The position numbers and the translations under genes are program-made. Under the pieces are notes generated by a model. That model saw only the letters and a program-made list of their open reading frames with translations, was not told where the DNA came from and did not search any database. Positions 17,036 through 23,603 of a DNA stretch of 43,033 bases are shown in pieces. The stretch comes from Limisphaerales bacterium (GTDB lineage Bacteria; Verrucomicrobiota; Verrucomicrobiia; Limisphaerales; BOG-1460). The stretch is taken from the NCBI GenBank assembly GCA_003159675.1, contig PLQC01000168.1, forward strand, positions 1 to 43,033, in the 5' to 3' direction. Numbering within the stretch: the first letter of the stretch is position 1; each line of letters opens with the position of its first letter.

Positions 17036-18013
17036 TCACCGGGGAATCCTGTGGAAATGGAAGCGCGCCGGATCTCCGCCATCGAGGTCCAACTTCGCCG
17101 TGTAATAGCCCCCGTCCTTCAGCAACTCAATGCCGGCCAGGGAGGGACAGAGACGCACGCGGAACGGCTTCCAATATCGCGCTTCCCTAAGAGCGGTGCT
17201 CATCCGCCTTGCCGGATGCCCGAGAAACCCGATCGCCGGCATCCCCGCCAGCACGCGGCTCTTCCACAAGACCAGGTTCGAATGCAAATGGCCGATGATC
17301 GTCTGCTCGATTTGCGGCAGCCGGCGGCGCACGGATTCTTCGTGCCATAGAAACGGCAGGGCGGTCGGGTCGTGGGAGAAGAGCAGCACCCGATCCGAGG
17401 ATCCCAGACCGGAAAACGCGGCACGGATCTCGGCCAGATGTTGTTGGCGCAGACATTCCCAGCCGGGCCGTTCCTCCCGCATCGTCTCGGCCTCGAAGAC
17501 CGGCAACGCCACCAGGGAAGACGTCAGTCCCATCAATACATAGCGCCCCAATCGGAGCTTCCAGAATGGTTCCAGCCCCAGTTCCTCCCGCGCCCGGTGA
17601 TAACTTGCCAGGCGCATTCCGCCGCGCGCGCCCACCAGAGTGAATTTTCCGAGCTCATGATCCCCGATTGTCGCGCGCACCGCCGGGCCGAACCTGCCAT
17701 GCAATTTGTCCAGACACTCCCTGGCGCTTTGGCAGGCCGCATCATCAATGACGCCTACGAATGCCGTATCACATGAATAATCTCCGTTGGCGACGACGCA
17801 AGCCGCATCCCCGGCCCGCTTCAGGAAGGCATCCAGCAGGCCGTTCTGTTCCAAGGGATGACGCAGCCAGATGAACCGCCGAAAGGCTTTGAGCAGAAGC
17901 CGGTGCAATGGATTGGCAATGCCCTGAAGTTCGTAGTCGTTTCCTCGCGCCTTCTCCGCAGCCGATGCGTAATGAATGTCGCTGAGAACAACCAATGTCG
18001 CGGTGCGAGGCAT
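17036..18013 (-). CDS. Calcineurin-like metallophosphoesterase
   Basis: The 325-aa product shows the metallophosphoesterase metal-ligand blocks in order: VVLSDIHYA (D-x-H), VVANGDYSCD (G-D), TIGDHELG (GNH[ED]-like, with N replaced by D), LLFSHDP and IIGHLHSN (G-H-x-H). It would hydrolyse a phosphoester with two bound metal ions; the substrate is unknown. I chose the ATG at 18013 because GTGACG-N17-TAGGCT ends 5 nt before it, predicting a leaderless mRNA; a TTG five codons upstream is less likely. The GDHE variant of the usual GNHE could alter catalysis. Confidence 0.82.
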   Translation of the reverse strand: MPRTATLVVLSDIHYASAAEKARGNDYELQGIANPLHRLLLKAFRRFIWLRHPLEQNGLLDAFLKRAGDAACVVANGDYSCDTAFVGVIDDAACQSARECLDKLHGRFGPAVRATIGDHELGKFTLVGARGGMRLASYHRAREELGLEPFWKLRLGRYVLMGLTSSLVALPVFEAETMREERPGWECLRQQHLAEIRAAFSGLGSSDRVLLFSHDPTALPFLWHEESVRRRLPQIEQTIIGHLHSNLVLWKSRVLAGMPAIGFLGHPARRMSTALREARYWKPFRVRLCPSLAGIELLKDGGYYTAKLDLDGGDPARFHFHRIPR

Positions 18014-18018
18014 GTGAC

Positions 18019-18047
18019 AGCCTATCAAGAACGGATCCCGACGTCAC
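18019..18047 (-). promoter_or_regulatory. Predicted promoter of the phosphoesterase gene
   Basis: Read on the minus strand, GTGACG (18047-18042) and TAGGCT (18024-18019) are separated by 17 nt. The -10 ends 5 nt before the ATG at 18013, so transcription would begin at or next to the start codon. Confidence 0.5.
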
Positions 18048-18232
18048 TTTGAATGGCGAGTCTGGCGACATGTTGGCGCGCGTTGAGCTCCTGAACTGAA
18101 CAGGGTACGAGTCGGCGCGGCGGCGTTTGGCAACGCTTGAATGTTCGCGAGGGGGTTCTGGATGCCGCGGCAACGTTTGGAGCGCCGCGGCGCATCGCCC
18201 CGGTGAAACCTCCCTGTCCGTACTTCCCCCGC

Positions 18233-18260
18233 TTGACGCATGCCGCAGCCCTGGTACGCT
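18233..18260 (+). promoter_or_regulatory. Predicted promoter of the aro leader transcript
   Basis: TTGACG and TACGCT are separated by 16 nt. Transcription would start near 18267, next to the GTG (18268) that opens the aromatic leader peptide. Confidence 0.55.
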
Positions 18261-18267
18261 GCGTAGT

Positions 18268-18354
18268 GTGAATTCTAGCAGTCAGCAATTGACCACCCTT
18301 TCCGGCGGTTTCTACTTTACCTGGCCGGAAGACTGGTTCTTGCGGCTGCGCTAA
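18268..18354 (+). CDS. Aromatic-rich leader peptide of the DAHP synthase attenuator
   Basis: A 28-codon frame (GTG start, TAA stop) ends in GGFYFTWPEDWFLRLR. Phe, Tyr, Phe, Trp, Trp and Phe fall within ten codons (18310-18339), so all three aromatic amino acids are sensed. A strong terminator hairpin follows (18358-18405), then the DAHP synthase gene at 18436. The layout is that of classical pheL/trpL attenuation: starvation stalls the ribosome on the aromatic codons. The last codons contain TGCGGC (18341-18346), which can pair with GCCGCA of the terminator 5' arm (18376-18381) as an antiterminator. The start is uncertain; the frame is open to 18127, but the promoter position favours the GTG. 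Confidence 0.75.
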   Translation: MNSSSQQLTTLSGGFYFTWPEDWFLRLR

Positions 18355-18357
18355 CCC

Positions 18358-18405
18358 AAAAAAAAAGCCCAACTCGCCGCAGGTTCCACCTGCGGCCTTT
18401 TTTTT
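18358..18405 (+). terminator. Attenuator terminator before DAHP synthase
   Basis: GCCGCAGGT (18376-18384) and ACCTGCGGC (18388-18396) form a perfect 9-bp stem with a TCC loop, followed by eight T (18398-18405). An upstream run of nine A (18358-18366) can pair with the T-run. The terminator lies 30 nt before the DAHP synthase ATG and 21 nt after the leader-peptide stop, the expected place for an attenuator. Confidence 0.9.
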
Positions 18406-18435
18406 GTGGAGACCTCCGGCTAACCTTAATCCGAT

Positions 18436-19455
18436 ATGATCATTGTCCTTAAACCTGGCGTCTCAAAGAAGCAAGAAACCACCGTGCTCAGGGAAATCCG
18501 CAATCTGGGTTACCGTCCCCACGTGATGCGCGGCGTGGCCCGCACCGTCATCGGAGCCATCGGTGATGAGCTCACTCATCAATCGCTCGAAACCCTGGTC
18601 ACACTCTTCCCGCAAACCGTCGAGAGCGTCATGCCGGTGCAGAAGCGCTATAAGTTCGTCAGCCGTGAAGCCCACCTGGACGATTCGACGATCAAGGTGC
18701 GCGAGCATGTCATCGGAGGGAAAAAACTCCACGTGATGGCGGGGCCCTGTTCGGTCGAGAGCGAGAAACAGTTGCTCACAACGGCCGAGGCGGTCAAAGC
18801 CGCAGGGGCGACGATCCTGCGCGGCGGGGCGTTCAAGCCGCGCACGTCGCCGTATGAATTCCAAGGGCTCGGCGTGAAGGGATTAAAATTGCTCGCCAAG
18901 GCACGCCGTGAGACGGGACTGGCCGTCATCACCGAGTTGCTCTCCGAAGCCCACGCCGGAATCATCGCTGAATATGCCGACATCATCCAGATCGGTGCGC
19001 GCAACGCGCAAAATTTCCAATTGCTCATCGCCGCGGCCAAAACGGGCAAGCCGATTCTGCTCAAGCGCGGGTTGTCGATGAAAATCGAGGAGTGGCTGCT
19101 CGCCGGCGAATACATTCTGGCCAACGAAAACAGCAACCTGATGTTCTGCGAACGGGGAATTCGCACGTTCGAAACCTATACCCGCAATACCCTCGACCTC
19201 TCCACGATTCCCATCATCAAAAGGGAATCGCATTGCCCCATCGTCATCGACCCAAGTCAGGGAGCAGGGCGGGCTGATCTCGTGACTGCCATGTGCAAGG
19301 GGGCTGTGGCAATGGGCGCGGATGCGCTCCTCATCGAGGTTCATCCGAATCCCGCCGAAGCCTGGAGTGACGGCCCGCAACAGTTGTCCCTGGAAGTGTT
19401 CGCGAAACTGATGCGCGAACTCCATCCGTTCATTCTGGCATCAGGCCGGGAATAA
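18436..19455 (+). CDS. aroF: 3-deoxy-7-phosphoheptulonate (DAHP) synthase, AroA-I-beta type
   Basis: The 339-aa enzyme condenses phosphoenolpyruvate and erythrose-4-phosphate in the first step of the shikimate pathway. Family blocks are visible: MAGPCSVESEKQL, RGGAFKPRTSPYEFQGLG, QIGARNAQNFQLL, KPILLKRGLSM, CERGIRTFETYTRNTLDL and DPSQGAGR. Residues 1-80 are the ferredoxin-like regulatory domain (MIIVLKPGVSKKQETTVLREIRNLGY) known from the Thermotoga enzyme, where it gives feedback inhibition. Expression is likely controlled by the aromatic attenuator just upstream. Initiation at 18436 lacks an obvious Shine-Dalgarno. No other shikimate genes are near. Confidence 0.95.
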   Translation: MIIVLKPGVSKKQETTVLREIRNLGYRPHVMRGVARTVIGAIGDELTHQSLETLVTLFPQTVESVMPVQKRYKFVSREAHLDDSTIKVREHVIGGKKLHVMAGPCSVESEKQLLTTAEAVKAAGATILRGGAFKPRTSPYEFQGLGVKGLKLLAKARRETGLAVITELLSEAHAGIIAEYADIIQIGARNAQNFQLLIAAAKTGKPILLKRGLSMKIEEWLLAGEYILANENSNLMFCERGIRTFETYTRNTLDLSTIPIIKRESHCPIVIDPSQGAGRADLVTAMCKGAVAMGADALLIEVHPNPAEAWSDGPQQLSLEVFAKLMRELHPFILASGRE

Positions 19456-19480
19456 AATACTACACTGCCGCGACGATTCA

Positions 19481-19496
19481 CTTCCTGGACAGGAAG
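19481..19496. repeat. Perfect short palindromic hairpin after aroF
   Basis: CTTCCTG and CAGGAAG flank a 2-nt centre. It lies 26 nt after the DAHP synthase stop but has no T-run on either strand, so it could be a weak RNA 3' end hairpin or a protein site. Confidence 0.4.
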
Positions 19497-19538
19497 GAGA
19501 ATCAGCAGGATTCGGTTCGATTAACTACGGTTCGGAAC

Positions 19539-19715
19539 TCAGGCCAGCTTCGGCTGAGGCATCCTGCAGGGAATCTGTTCCACGGGGGCATCTTGTGTGT
19601 AGCCGTAGTGGAAGCCGGATTCGTCCTGATAACCCAAGGGTGCCTTTGCCGTAGCCACTAACCCAATACCCAAACCCGCCGCAACCAACCCAAACATGAC
19701 GAATACAACAATCAT
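19539..19715 (-). CDS. Small single-pass membrane or exported peptide (58 aa)
   Basis: The ATG-to-TGA frame encodes MIVVFVMFGLVAAGLGIGLVATAKA, a strong hydrophobic helix with glycines and a possible AKA signal-peptidase site. A short polar tail follows, rich in Tyr, His and Gly (LGYQDESGFHYGYTQDAPVEQ) with one Cys. I recognise no family. It lies alone between aroF and the iscU-like gene. It could be a short secreted peptide or a chance frame; the hydrophobic start followed by a composition switch favours the first. Confidence 0.4.
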   Translation of the reverse strand: MIVVFVMFGLVAAGLGIGLVATAKAPLGYQDESGFHYGYTQDAPVEQIPCRMPQPKLA

Positions 19716-20034
19716 CACGCTTCAGAGCAAGCAACATAGGTGCCAGCCAGGTCACCCCGTGTTGACGCTCTATATTACCAGGAATCTGAGGAGTCAATGT
19801 CCATTTTTCACCCATTTAGTCTTAATTCAAGACACTGCCAGTCCAACCAGCAAGTCTCCTCATCGTGCATTTTGCAAGCAGGAGGCTATGACGGCAAGGC
19901 CGCCAGTGGAGAGATCGAAGGCCATTTTTCGCGCATTGACCCACGAACCAAACATCACCTTTGTTCCCTCGCGCAACAGAATGGGGAAGGGGCCCCGCCG
20001 AATTTCAAGCACGCTCTGCTTCGGGCGCAGCCGA
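19716..20034. other. Intergenic stretch without a recognised gene
   Basis: These 319 bp lie between the small membrane peptide and the stop of the iscU-like gene. Plus-strand frames crossing them are extensions of the antisense shadow of iscU. I see no tRNA, no hairpin with a T-run and no repeat array. Confidence 0.4.
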
Positions 20035-20526
20035 CTAATGAGTGTCATCCTCTGGAGTCAGGAAGACGATTCTCCTTGGCTCTCCGGATTTGGAAAAACT
20101 GTCGGCCAAGGAGGGTGCGGTCGGAGCAGACGGCGCCGGGTCAAGTCCTGTCTTTTGTGGTTCGAGCGCCGCACGGAGCGCGCCTTCGACCAGTTGAGCG
20201 CAGTGAATTTTCATGGGCGGCAATGGGCCAAGATCACCCGCCAATTCCTCGGTCTTGAGCGCCAACGCCTCCCGGGCCGTCTTGCCGCGGATCAGTTCGG
20301 TCGCCAGGCTGGCGACCGCGATGGCCGTTTCGCAGCCAAAGGATTGGAAGGTCGCGCGGTCGATGATTTTCCTGCCGTCTTCCTCCTTGAACTTCACCCA
20401 CAGGCGGAGCATTTCGCCGCAATCGGCGTTGCCCACGGTGCCGACGGCATCCGCGCCCGCCAGTTCGCCCATGTTCTGCGGGTTGGCGAGCGCTTCCTGA
20501 ATCCGTTTCTGCAAATCGTCGTTCAT
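20035..20526 (-). CDS. IscU/NifU N-terminal-type Fe-S scaffold protein
   Basis: The 163-aa product has the three scaffold cysteines in family positions: NADCGEM (C36), FGCETAIA (C65) and KIHCAQL (C109). IscU/NifU proteins assemble a transient [2Fe-2S]/[4Fe-4S] cluster on these from sulfur supplied by a cysteine desulfurase. The C-terminal 40 residues (PAPSAPTAPSLADSFSKSGEP...) are a low-complexity extension. The start ATG at 20526 (MNDDLQKRIQEAL) is the family start; the longer frame is not coding. It is the last gene of the minus-strand suf group, so the cluster holds both a SufU and an IscU-like scaffold. Confidence 0.85.
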   Translation of the reverse strand: MNDDLQKRIQEALANPQNMGELAGADAVGTVGNADCGEMLRLWVKFKEEDGRKIIDRATFQSFGCETAIAVASLATELIRGKTAREALALKTEELAGDLGPLPPMKIHCAQLVEGALRAALEPQKTGLDPAPSAPTAPSLADSFSKSGEPRRIVFLTPEDDTH

Positions 20527-20584
20527 AAAGGAATGGAAAGTTGAAGCGTTGGATGCCCAAACATGGCGTGATTCCATTGCTTCA

Positions 20585-21178
20585 TCAGCCCAGTTTGTAT
20601 CTTCGCATCTTCGTATCCACCCGTTGCGCCCACGCGTCGATGCCCCCGCGCAGACAGCGCACGTTCTGCAAACCGTGGCCGAGGAAGTACGCCGCCGCAT
20701 CCAATCCTTGTTTCCCTTGATGATCGATGATCACGACGGGGCCGGTGTTCGAACCGTCGCCCAGGATCCGGCGCATCACATCCTGCGACAGCAGCATGGA
20801 GCCTTCGATATGGACCGCTTCGAATTCCTCGCGCGATCGGATGTCCACCAGGCGGATGGAGTTGTCCCGTTTCAGCCACGCGGCGAGTTCCTCGGGGTCT
20901 ATGAGCGTCTTTGCATCCTGTTCGTGGCTCGTCTTGACGTGATCCAGGACTTCTTTCAAATCCAGGTTGCTGTTGCGCGCGCAAACCTCGGCCAGCGTTT
21001 CCTCCTGCCGAAACCCGCAACTGCTGCACCCGCCAATGTGGTACCGGCGAAACAGCGCCCGCTGTGCGCCCGGGCAGGCTTCCAGCACTTCGCGCATCGT
21101 CGATTGCGGGTTGATGATTTCACTACCGACAGTCATTGAATCTTCCATCTCTTTAATTGCAGCAGCATTGTCTGGCAT
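20585..21178 (-). CDS. DUF1858-like redox domain fused to a degenerate rhodanese
   Basis: The product is 197 aa. Residues 25-85 resemble the DUF1858/ScdA-N type fold, with CPGAQRALFRRYHIGGCSSCGF holding a CxxC, then ETLAEVC. The C-terminal half is a rhodanese domain (IRLVDIRSREEFEAVHIEGSMLLS ... LRGGIDAWAQ). Where rhodaneses carry the sulfur-accepting cysteine (CRxGxRS) it reads DHQGKQG, so the active-site Cys is Asp and sulfurtransfer is unlikely. Between sufS and the iscU-like gene, it may bind or deliver a partner. In-frame ATGs at 21148 and 21136 are alternative starts; GGAAG lies 5 nt before the one at 21136. Confidence 0.75.
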   Translation of the reverse strand: MPDNAAAIKEMEDSMTVGSEIINPQSTMREVLEACPGAQRALFRRYHIGGCSSCGFRQEETLAEVCARNSNLDLKEVLDHVKTSHEQDAKTLIDPEELAAWLKRDNSIRLVDIRSREEFEAVHIEGSMLLSQDVMRRILGDGSNTGPVVIIDHQGKQGLDAAAYFLGHGLQNVRCLRGGIDAWAQRVDTKMRRYKLG

Positions 21179-21211
21179 GCCGTGGGCCGCCTGCCGGTTC
21201 CCGTCGCGGCG

Positions 21212-22474
21212 TCACCTGCCAAAGAATTTCATGATATCCCTGATGACCTCGGCAAAGCCATCGATCTCGTCCGTGGTGTTGTAGAAATAAAAACTCGCGC
21301 GCGAGGTGGATTCGACTCCGAGTTTGCGCATGAGCGGTTGGGTGCAGTGGTGACCGCCGCGCAGCGCGATCCCACGTCGGTTTGCCAATTCCACGACGTC
21401 GTGAGCGTGGATGTCCTTCACAAGAAAGCTCACGATTCCCGCCCGGCCCACATGCGGTCCAAAAAGCCGGATGCCTTGGAGCCCGGCCAGTGTGGCGTAG
21501 GCATGGGCGCCGAGTTCCATATCGTGCCGGGCGATGTTCTCCCGGCCGATCCCATCAAGGTAATCCATCGCCGCATGCAACCCGATGGCGCCCGCAATGT
21601 CCGGGGTGCCGGCTTCGAACCGGTGGGGCGGTTGCTTCCAAGTGCTTCGTTGGTACTCGACACTCAAGATCATTTCACCGCCTCCCTGATAGGGCGGCAT
21701 CCGCTCGAGCACCTCCCCGCGGCCGTAGAGCACGCCGATTCCCGTCGGGCCGCACATCTTGTGGCCGGAAAACGCGAGGAAATCGCACCCGATCTCCTGC
21801 ACGTCCAGAGGCCGATGCCCCACGCTTTGCGCGGCGTCCACCAGTGTGGTGATCCCCAGCTTGCGCGCGCGGTCGCACAGTTCCGACACGGGATTAATCG
21901 TCCCCAATGAGTTTGAAATGTGCACCATCGCGAGCAACTTCACGTCGCGCGTCAGAAACTCGTCCACCCGGTTCAGGTCGAGCTGTCCGATGTCGCCGGT
22001 GATCGGCAGGAACGCCAGTTTTGCACCGGTGCGCTCCGCTAGAAGCTGCCACGGGACCAGATTGCTGTGATGCTCCATTTCCGTGAGCAAAATGACATCG
22101 CCGGCCTTGATATGGCGGTTGCCCCAGGCCGCGGCCACCAGGTTGATGCCCTCGGTCGTCCCGCGCGTGAAAACAATCTCCTCCGCCGCCCGCGCGTTCA
22201 GGAATGCCGCGGCGCGCGCGCGCGCGCCCTCGAAGCCGGCGGTGGCGCGGTTGCTGAGCTCGTGAATGCCGCGATGGACGTTGGCGTTGTCGCGTTCGTA
22301 GTAGTGATCCAAGGCGTTGATGACGGCGCGCGGCTTTTGCGACGTCGCCGCGTTGTCGAAATAGACCAGCGGATGGCCGTTCACTTTCTGGTCGAGGATC
22401 GGAAAATCGGCGCGGAGCGCGGCCCAATCGATTTCCTTCCCGGGGAGCCTGTTGACTGTGGATGCTGTCATCAT
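21212..22474 (-). CDS. sufS: Cysteine desulfurase SufS
   Basis: The 420-aa PLP enzyme has EMEHHSNLVPW, VDAAQSVGH and the PLP-binding lysine in SGHKMCGPTG (K239). The catalytic cysteine lies in the short loop RGGHHCTQP (C377), as in group II SufS/CsdA enzymes. It takes sulfur from cysteine as a persulfide and passes it to SufU or SufE-type partners. It starts 28 nt after the SufT stop on the same strand, in the order sufD-sufU-sufT-sufS. Two adjacent ATGs (22474 and 22471) are possible starts. Confidence 0.95.
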   Translation of the reverse strand: MMTASTVNRLPGKEIDWAALRADFPILDQKVNGHPLVYFDNAATSQKPRAVINALDHYYERDNANVHRGIHELSNRATAGFEGARARAAAFLNARAAEEIVFTRGTTEGINLVAAAWGNRHIKAGDVILLTEMEHHSNLVPWQLLAERTGAKLAFLPITGDIGQLDLNRVDEFLTRDVKLLAMVHISNSLGTINPVSELCDRARKLGITTLVDAAQSVGHRPLDVQEIGCDFLAFSGHKMCGPTGIGVLYGRGEVLERMPPYQGGGEMILSVEYQRSTWKQPPHRFEAGTPDIAGAIGLHAAMDYLDGIGRENIARHDMELGAHAYATLAGLQGIRLFGPHVGRAGIVSFLVKDIHAHDVVELANRRGIALRGGHHCTQPLMRKLGVESTSRASFYFYNTTDEIDGFAEVIRDIMKFFGR

Positions 22475-22502
22475 TCAGAGCGACGGATTCAGCGTCTTCA
22501 GT

Positions 22503-23057
22503 TCACATCAAGCCCAACTGCAGTTTTGCCGATTCGCTCAACATGCCCTGGTTCCAGGGCGGTTCCCAGACCAGCTCGACGGAAACATCGTCCACGGCCT
22601 CCAGTCCGAGCAACTTGTTTTGCACGTCCTGTTGCAGGACCGGACCCATGCCGCAGCCCGGCGCGGTCAGCGTCATTTTCACACCGATGCGATAGCTGCT
22701 CTCGCTGATCGGCTCGATGTGACAATCATAGACGAGCCCGAGGTCCACAATGTTCACCGGGATTTCCGGGTCGTAACAGGTCCTCAACTGGTTCCAGATT
22801 TCCTTCTCGACCTGCTCGAGCGTCACCGGCCCCGCCGCCGCGGCGCTTTTCTGACCGGCTGTCTGCACGCCCAGCGCGTCGGCGTCCTTGCCCTCGATGC
22901 GAAACATGTTTCCGTTCACGACGACGGTGTAGCTGCCGCCAAGTGATTGCGTGATGAGCGCCTGTTCGCCCTGTTGGAGCGTGACCTTGGTGCCCACCGG
23001 AATCACGAACGCTTCCACGTCCCGGGCCAGACTGACTGGATTGTTGCTTGTGTCCAT
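22503..23057 (-). CDS. sufT: SufT-like Fe-S assembly protein (MIP18/DUF59 domain)
   Basis: The 184-aa product has an N-terminal SufT-specific part (VEAFVIPVGTKVTLQQGEQALITQSLGGSYTVVV). A DUF59/MIP18 domain follows (VEKEIWNQLRTCYDPEIPVNIVDLGLVYD ... MTLTAPGCGMGPVLQQDV ... VSVELVWEPPWNQ). The PGCGMG loop keeps the conserved cysteine. SufT proteins help mature [4Fe-4S] targets. It lies between sufU and sufS on the same strand. A good -35/-10 pair (23071-23099) just upstream suggests an internal promoter. Confidence 0.9.
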   Translation of the reverse strand: MDTSNNPVSLARDVEAFVIPVGTKVTLQQGEQALITQSLGGSYTVVVNGNMFRIEGKDADALGVQTAGQKSAAAAGPVTLEQVEKEIWNQLRTCYDPEIPVNIVDLGLVYDCHIEPISESSYRIGVKMTLTAPGCGMGPVLQQDVQNKLLGLEAVDDVSVELVWEPPWNQGMLSESAKLQLGLM

Positions 23058-23070
23058 ATGAACAAAGGAA

Positions 23071-23099
23071 ATTATAACCGCTCCGGGTCAATCTGTCGC
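23071..23099 (-). promoter_or_regulatory. Predicted internal promoter before sufT
   Basis: Read on the minus strand, GCGACA (23099-23094) and a perfect TATAAT (23076-23071) are separated by 17 nt. The start would be about 7 nt before the sufT ATG. It sits in the 66-bp sufU-sufT spacer and could let sufT and the genes after it be expressed separately from sufD-sufU. Confidence 0.5.
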
Positions 23100-23123
23100 C
23101 CCGGTTTCGGCGCAATCTGCAGA

Positions 23124-23603
23124 TTAGATGTCTTCGGACTCGGTCGAGACCGGCTGGCCCTGGCCGTTCAGCGCGGCGGCGAGCGCGTGCCACGCCAGGA
23201 TGGCGCATTTGACGCGCGCCGGGTACTTGTGCACGCCCGCAAATACGGCGAGCCTGCCGACGTCGCCCTCGATCTTGCCGGTCGTCACCATCTCGCGAAC
23301 CTGATCGAACGTTTTCCCCACCTCGGCCCGTGTCTTGCCTTTGACACATTCCGTGAGCAGGGAGGCGGAGGCCTTGGAAATACAGCAGCCGGACCCGACA
23401 AAACTCACATCCCGGATTCGATCCCCATCCAGGGTCAGATAGAGCTTCAACTGATCGCCGCAAAGCGGATTGTGACCTTGCGCCGAGCAGGTCGCCGCGG
23501 TCATCTCCCGGAAATTGCGCGGGTGCTTGCAGTGGTCAAGGATCACCTCCTGATAAAGGTCGCTCAGGTCGTCGAACATGATTGAGAAATCAACCGCGGT
23601 CAC
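23124..23603 (-). CDS. sufU: SufU-type sulfur-transfer/scaffold protein
   Basis: The 159-aa product begins with the GTG at 23603; GGAG sits 5 nt before it and the codon overlaps the sufD TGA by 4 nt. The ligand residues C48 and D50 (NPLCGDQ), C73 (GSGCCISKAS) and C133 (VKCAILAWHAL) are in SufU order, with the SufU-type insertion between the second and third cysteines (GKTRAEVGKTFDQVREMVTTGKIEGDVGRLAVFAGV). SufU accepts persulfide sulfur from SufS, usually through a zinc site. An internal ATG at 23579 (MFDDLSDLYQEV) is an alternative start. Confidence 0.9.
   Translation of the reverse strand: MTAVDFSIMFDDLSDLYQEVILDHCKHPRNFREMTAATCSAQGHNPLCGDQLKLYLTLDGDRIRDVSFVGSGCCISKASASLLTECVKGKTRAEVGKTFDQVREMVTTGKIEGDVGRLAVFAGVHKYPARVKCAILAWHALAAALNGQGQPVSTESEDI

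Noticed and set aside
18289-18318. Second promoter-like pair TTGACC-N18-TACTTT inside the aro leader peptide
   Set aside because: A start there would skip the aromatic codons that explain the terminator; the upstream TTGACG/TACGCT pair fits better.
18127-18354. A 75-codon reading of the aro leader frame
   Set aside because: The part before 18268 lies upstream of the predicted promoter -10 and is Arg/Ser-rich without protein character; only the last 28 codons fit the attenuator.
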